64,000 bases of DNA from Halorientalis pallida. Lineage in GTDB: Archaea > Halobacteriota > Halobacteria > Halobacteriales > Haloarculaceae. Positions within the stretch are counted from its first letter, which is position 1. Each line of letters opens with the position of its first letter. Positions 62,889-64,000 of this stretch are shown here, piece after piece. A program made the position numbers and the translations under genes. Location of the stretch: positions 230,327 to 294,326 of the forward strand of contig NZ_RDFA01000001.1 of assembly GCF_004118325.1 (NCBI RefSeq). Reading direction: 5' to 3'. The notes beneath the pieces were generated by a model that was given only the letters and a program-made list of their open reading frames with translations, ran no database searches and was not told the DNA's origin.

Positions 62889-62900
62889 CCCCATTTGGGG
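62889..62900. promoter_or_regulatory. CCCCA-TT-TGGGG inverted repeat before the second acyl-CoA dehydrogenase gene
   Basis: Arms CCCCA and TGGGG around two bases, ending five bases before the ATG. It could be an operator overlapping the transcription start. It is not repeated upstream of the first copy. Confidence 0.45.
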
Positions 62901-62904
62901 GTGT

Positions 62905-64000
62905 ATGGACTTCGAGCTTCCCAGCGAGATCGACCAGATCCGGGACGAGATCCAGCGGTTCGGTGAGAACGAGATCGAGCCGGTCGCGAGCAAGTACGAC
63001 CGCGAGGAGAAGTATCCCCAGGAGGTCATGGACAAGGCCGCCGAGATGGGGCTGATGGGTGCCCAGATCCCCGTCGAGTACGGCGGGGCCGGCTACTCGA
63101 TGCTGGAAGCCGCGATCATCTCCGAGGAGATGTTCGCCATCGACCCCGGGATCGCGCTCTGTCTCCAGTCGGCGTCGTTCGGTGCCGACGCCATCATGGA
63201 GTTCGGGACGGAAGACCAGAAAGCGGAGTACCTCGAACCCATCGGGACGGGTGAAGCCGTCATGGGTGCGGCCATCTCCGAGCCCCACGCCGGCTCCGAC
63301 GTGTCCTCCATCTCGACGGAGGCCGAGAAGGACGGCGACGAGTACGTCATCAACGGGAACAAGATGTGGATCACCAACGGCTCCGTCGGTGACTTCTTCG
63401 TCGTGCTCTGTCAGACCGACCCCGACGCGGAAGGCCGCTACAACGGCTTCTCACAGATCATCGTCGAGTCGGATCGGGACGGCTTCGAGGCCGACAAGAT
63501 CACCGGCAAGCTCGGCATCCGCGCCAGCGACACGGCCGAGTTGATCTTCGACGACGTCCGCGTTCCGGAAGAGAACCTCGTGGGAACGCCTGGCATGGGC
63601 TTCCTCCAGCAGATGCAGTTCTTCGACGACACCCGGACAGGTGTCGCCGCACAGGGTGTCGGCCTCGCCCGCGGTGCCGCCGAGCGCGCCCTGGAGTACG
63701 CACAGGAGCGCGAACAGTTCGGCCAGCCCATCTCCGAGTTCCAGGCCATCCAGCACAAGATCGCGGAGATGTTCACCGACATCGAGGCCGCCCGCAACCT
63801 CACGTACAAGGCCGCCTGGTCGGTCGATCAGGACGAGCAGATCACGAAACTCGCCTCCATGGCCAAGGAGTACGCCTCCCGCGTCGCGGTGGACGTGGCG
63901 AACGAAGCAGTGCAGGTCCACGGCGGAGCCGGCTACGTCGACGACTTCGACGCCGAGCGGTTCTACCGCGACGCCAAGATCCTCCAGATCTACGAGGGCA
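62905..64000 (+). CDS. Acyl-CoA dehydrogenase, second copy, 3' end outside window
   Basis: 365 codons seen; the frame is open at the window end, just after IYEG of the catalytic motif. Same motifs as the first copy: MGAAISEPHAGSDVSSISTE, IRASDTAELIFDDVRVPEEN, EREQFGQPISEFQAIQHKIA. Over long stretches (for example 63271-63320 against 61980-62030) the DNA is identical to the first copy, more than protein conservation requires, so recent duplication or gene conversion is likely. Differences cluster at residues 55-105. Confidence 0.95.
   Translation, partial: MDFELPSEIDQIRDEIQRFGENEIEPVASKYDREEKYPQEVMDKAAEMGLMGAQIPVEYGGAGYSMLEAAIISEEMFAIDPGIALCLQSASFGADAIMEFGTEDQKAEYLEPIGTGEAVMGAAISEPHAGSDVSSISTEAEKDGDEYVINGNKMWITNGSVGDFFVVLCQTDPDAEGRYNGFSQIIVESDRDGFEADKITGKLGIRASDTAELIFDDVRVPEENLVGTPGMGFLQQMQFFDDTRTGVAAQGVGLARGAAERALEYAQEREQFGQPISEFQAIQHKIAEMFTDIEAARNLTYKAAWSVDQDEQITKLASMAKEYASRVAVDVANEAVQVHGGAGYVDDFDAERFYRDAKILQIYEG

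Overview
This window is chromosomal DNA from a halophilic archaeon (class Halobacteria; the gene content fits Haloarculaceae, but the genus cannot be fixed from sequence alone). Evidence: high G+C with AT-rich promoter patches, very acidic proteins, many leaderless genes with a TATA-like element about 25 nt before the start codon, twin-arginine lipoproteins, and haloarchaea-specific families (DUF7344, DUF5820, amphi-Trp, TbsP, HTH-10/Bat-type regulators).

Layout. 1-15.6 kb: partial Elp3 tRNA-modifying enzyme, secreted hypotheticals, a RecJ/DHH-like protein with apparently lost catalytic motifs, Yip1 membrane protein, FMN reductase, methyltransferase, MutY, TenA, class III aminotransferase, MgtC-type and AI-2E-type membrane proteins. 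15.6-19 kb: PadR regulator, amphi-Trp protein, a non-coding patch with mutually exclusive hairpins, a 48-aa microprotein, and a badly decayed CaiB/BaiF CoA-transferase pseudogene. 19-31 kb: dodecin, IscA-type protein, DUF7344 regulator, HisD, DnaJ-membrane protein, UspA/PiT, HdeD-like and DUF389/AI-2E pair. 31-35 kb: Nudix, FolD, lipoprotein, membrane protein and GlyA (one-carbon metabolism). 35-40 kb: a large caspase-like/CHAT-type protein, the transcription regulator TbsP behind an unusually AT-rich upstream region, a stand-alone YcaO enzyme and a zinc-ribbon microprotein. 40-47 kb: DUF63, inositol-phosphatase family, a lipoprotein, tRNA-Leu(CAA) with a downstream duplicate of its 3' end (integration scar), DUF309, aspartoacylase-like, UPF0179 and DUF5820. 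47.1-54.8 kb: a tightly overlapping four-gene operon, PrkA kinase, second PrkA-family kinase, YeaH/DUF444 and SpoVR. 55-64 kb: DUF7344 and Bat-like regulators, YjbQ, then fatty-acid oxidation genes (acyl-CoA synthetase, a 3-hydroxyacyl-CoA dehydrogenase/enoyl-CoA hydratase fusion, two tandem acyl-CoA dehydrogenases, the second cut by the window end) interrupted by a tRNA-Glu(UUC) with a predicted 36-nt bulge-helix-bulge intron.

How they work together. The PrkA/PrkA/DUF444/SpoVR block is the most coherent multi-gene system: all four junctions overlap, which suggests coupled translation of a kinase-scaffold complex like the bacterial YeaG-YeaH-YcgB set. The last 8 kb form a beta-oxidation module. 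Four convergent gene pairs share their stop codons through a single CTAG. Other points of interest are the CHAT-type protein next to TbsP, the YcaO enzyme without a recognisable substrate gene, the tRNA intron, the tRNA-Leu scar and the hairpin patch at 16.5 kb.
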